Assembly (NCBI RefSeq): GCF_005503445.1
Contig: NZ_SCOH01000009.1
Span: 81,866-145,865 of the forward strand
Direction of reading: 5' to 3'
DNA: 64,000 nt
Source of the DNA: Chitinivorax sp. B
GTDB taxonomy: Bacteria; Pseudomonadota; Gammaproteobacteria; Burkholderiales; SCOH01
Shown: piece after piece, positions 63,998 through 64,000 of the stretch
Position numbering within the stretch: the first letter of the stretch is position 1
Layout: every line of letters starts with the position of its first letter
Notes under the pieces: generated by a model
The model's database searches: none
Told to the model about the DNA's origin: nothing
Seen by the model: only the letters and a program-made list of their open reading frames with translations
Position numbers and translations under genes: made by a program

Positions 63998-64000
63998 AGC

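Overview
The window reads as chromosome of a free-living betaproteobacterium, probably of the Neisseriales side (Chitinivorax/Chromobacterium-like). The evidence is a short-form HisG heading a his cluster that runs straight into hinT and tatABC, an ibaG-murA pair upstream of it, a class I PHA synthase, the giant 180-kDa type NAD-glutamate dehydrogenase, and moderate base composition throughout. This placement is inferred from gene order and protein families; no rRNA or tRNA is present. I see no prophage, transposase or CRISPR array.

Layout. 1-3.1 kb: a MerR-type regulator (cut by the window edge) divergent from a methyltransferase across a textbook MerR promoter, then small DUF4166, TolA/TonB-like and unknown genes. 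3.1-14.8 kb: phaC, gdhB, a chemoreceptor, an exported catalase and a DUF4253 protein. 15-18.5 kb: a glutarate-type catabolic pair (CoA-transferase and glutaryl-CoA dehydrogenase) divergent from an IclR regulator, with two matching operator-like sites. 18.6-21.3 kb: a DUF1631 gene behind a cyclic di-GMP-I (GEMM) riboswitch. 21.5-27.5 kb: a pair of perfect DnaA boxes, a LEA-type lipoprotein, an acyltransferase, an HD protein and dnaE. 27.6-31.3 kb: an MgtC/DUF4010 membrane protein, a tandem duplicate of periplasmic solute-binding proteins, and a methyltransferase with a probable 5' frameshift. 31.4-36.5 kb: hsp20 with heat-shock promoter and candidate RNA thermometer, then a Fur-box-headed ferric iron ABC importer (fbpABC). 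36.5-46.4 kb: an AT-rich lipoprotein, uvrB, a VOC protein, a sensor kinase, a nudB-EEP-clsB operon and a Ser/Thr kinase. 46.7-52.8 kb: a GDSL autotransporter, an ABC-2 exporter, ibaG-murA and a secreted unknown. 53.3-63.1 kb: hisGDCBHA-(methyltransferase)-hisFIE-hinT-tatABC. 63.2-64 kb: an HD-domain gene broken by one amber codon, and a terminator.

The most noteworthy signals are regulatory: the c-di-GMP riboswitch before DUF1631, paired IclR operators (one over the regulator's own start codon), a histidine-codon cluster at the end of hisG followed by two mutually exclusive hairpins, the hairpin masking the hsp20 ribosome-binding site, and a 12-bp inverted pair of DnaA boxes far from any replication gene. 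I did not find a convincing new multi-gene system; all positions and motifs were read by eye, without database searches.
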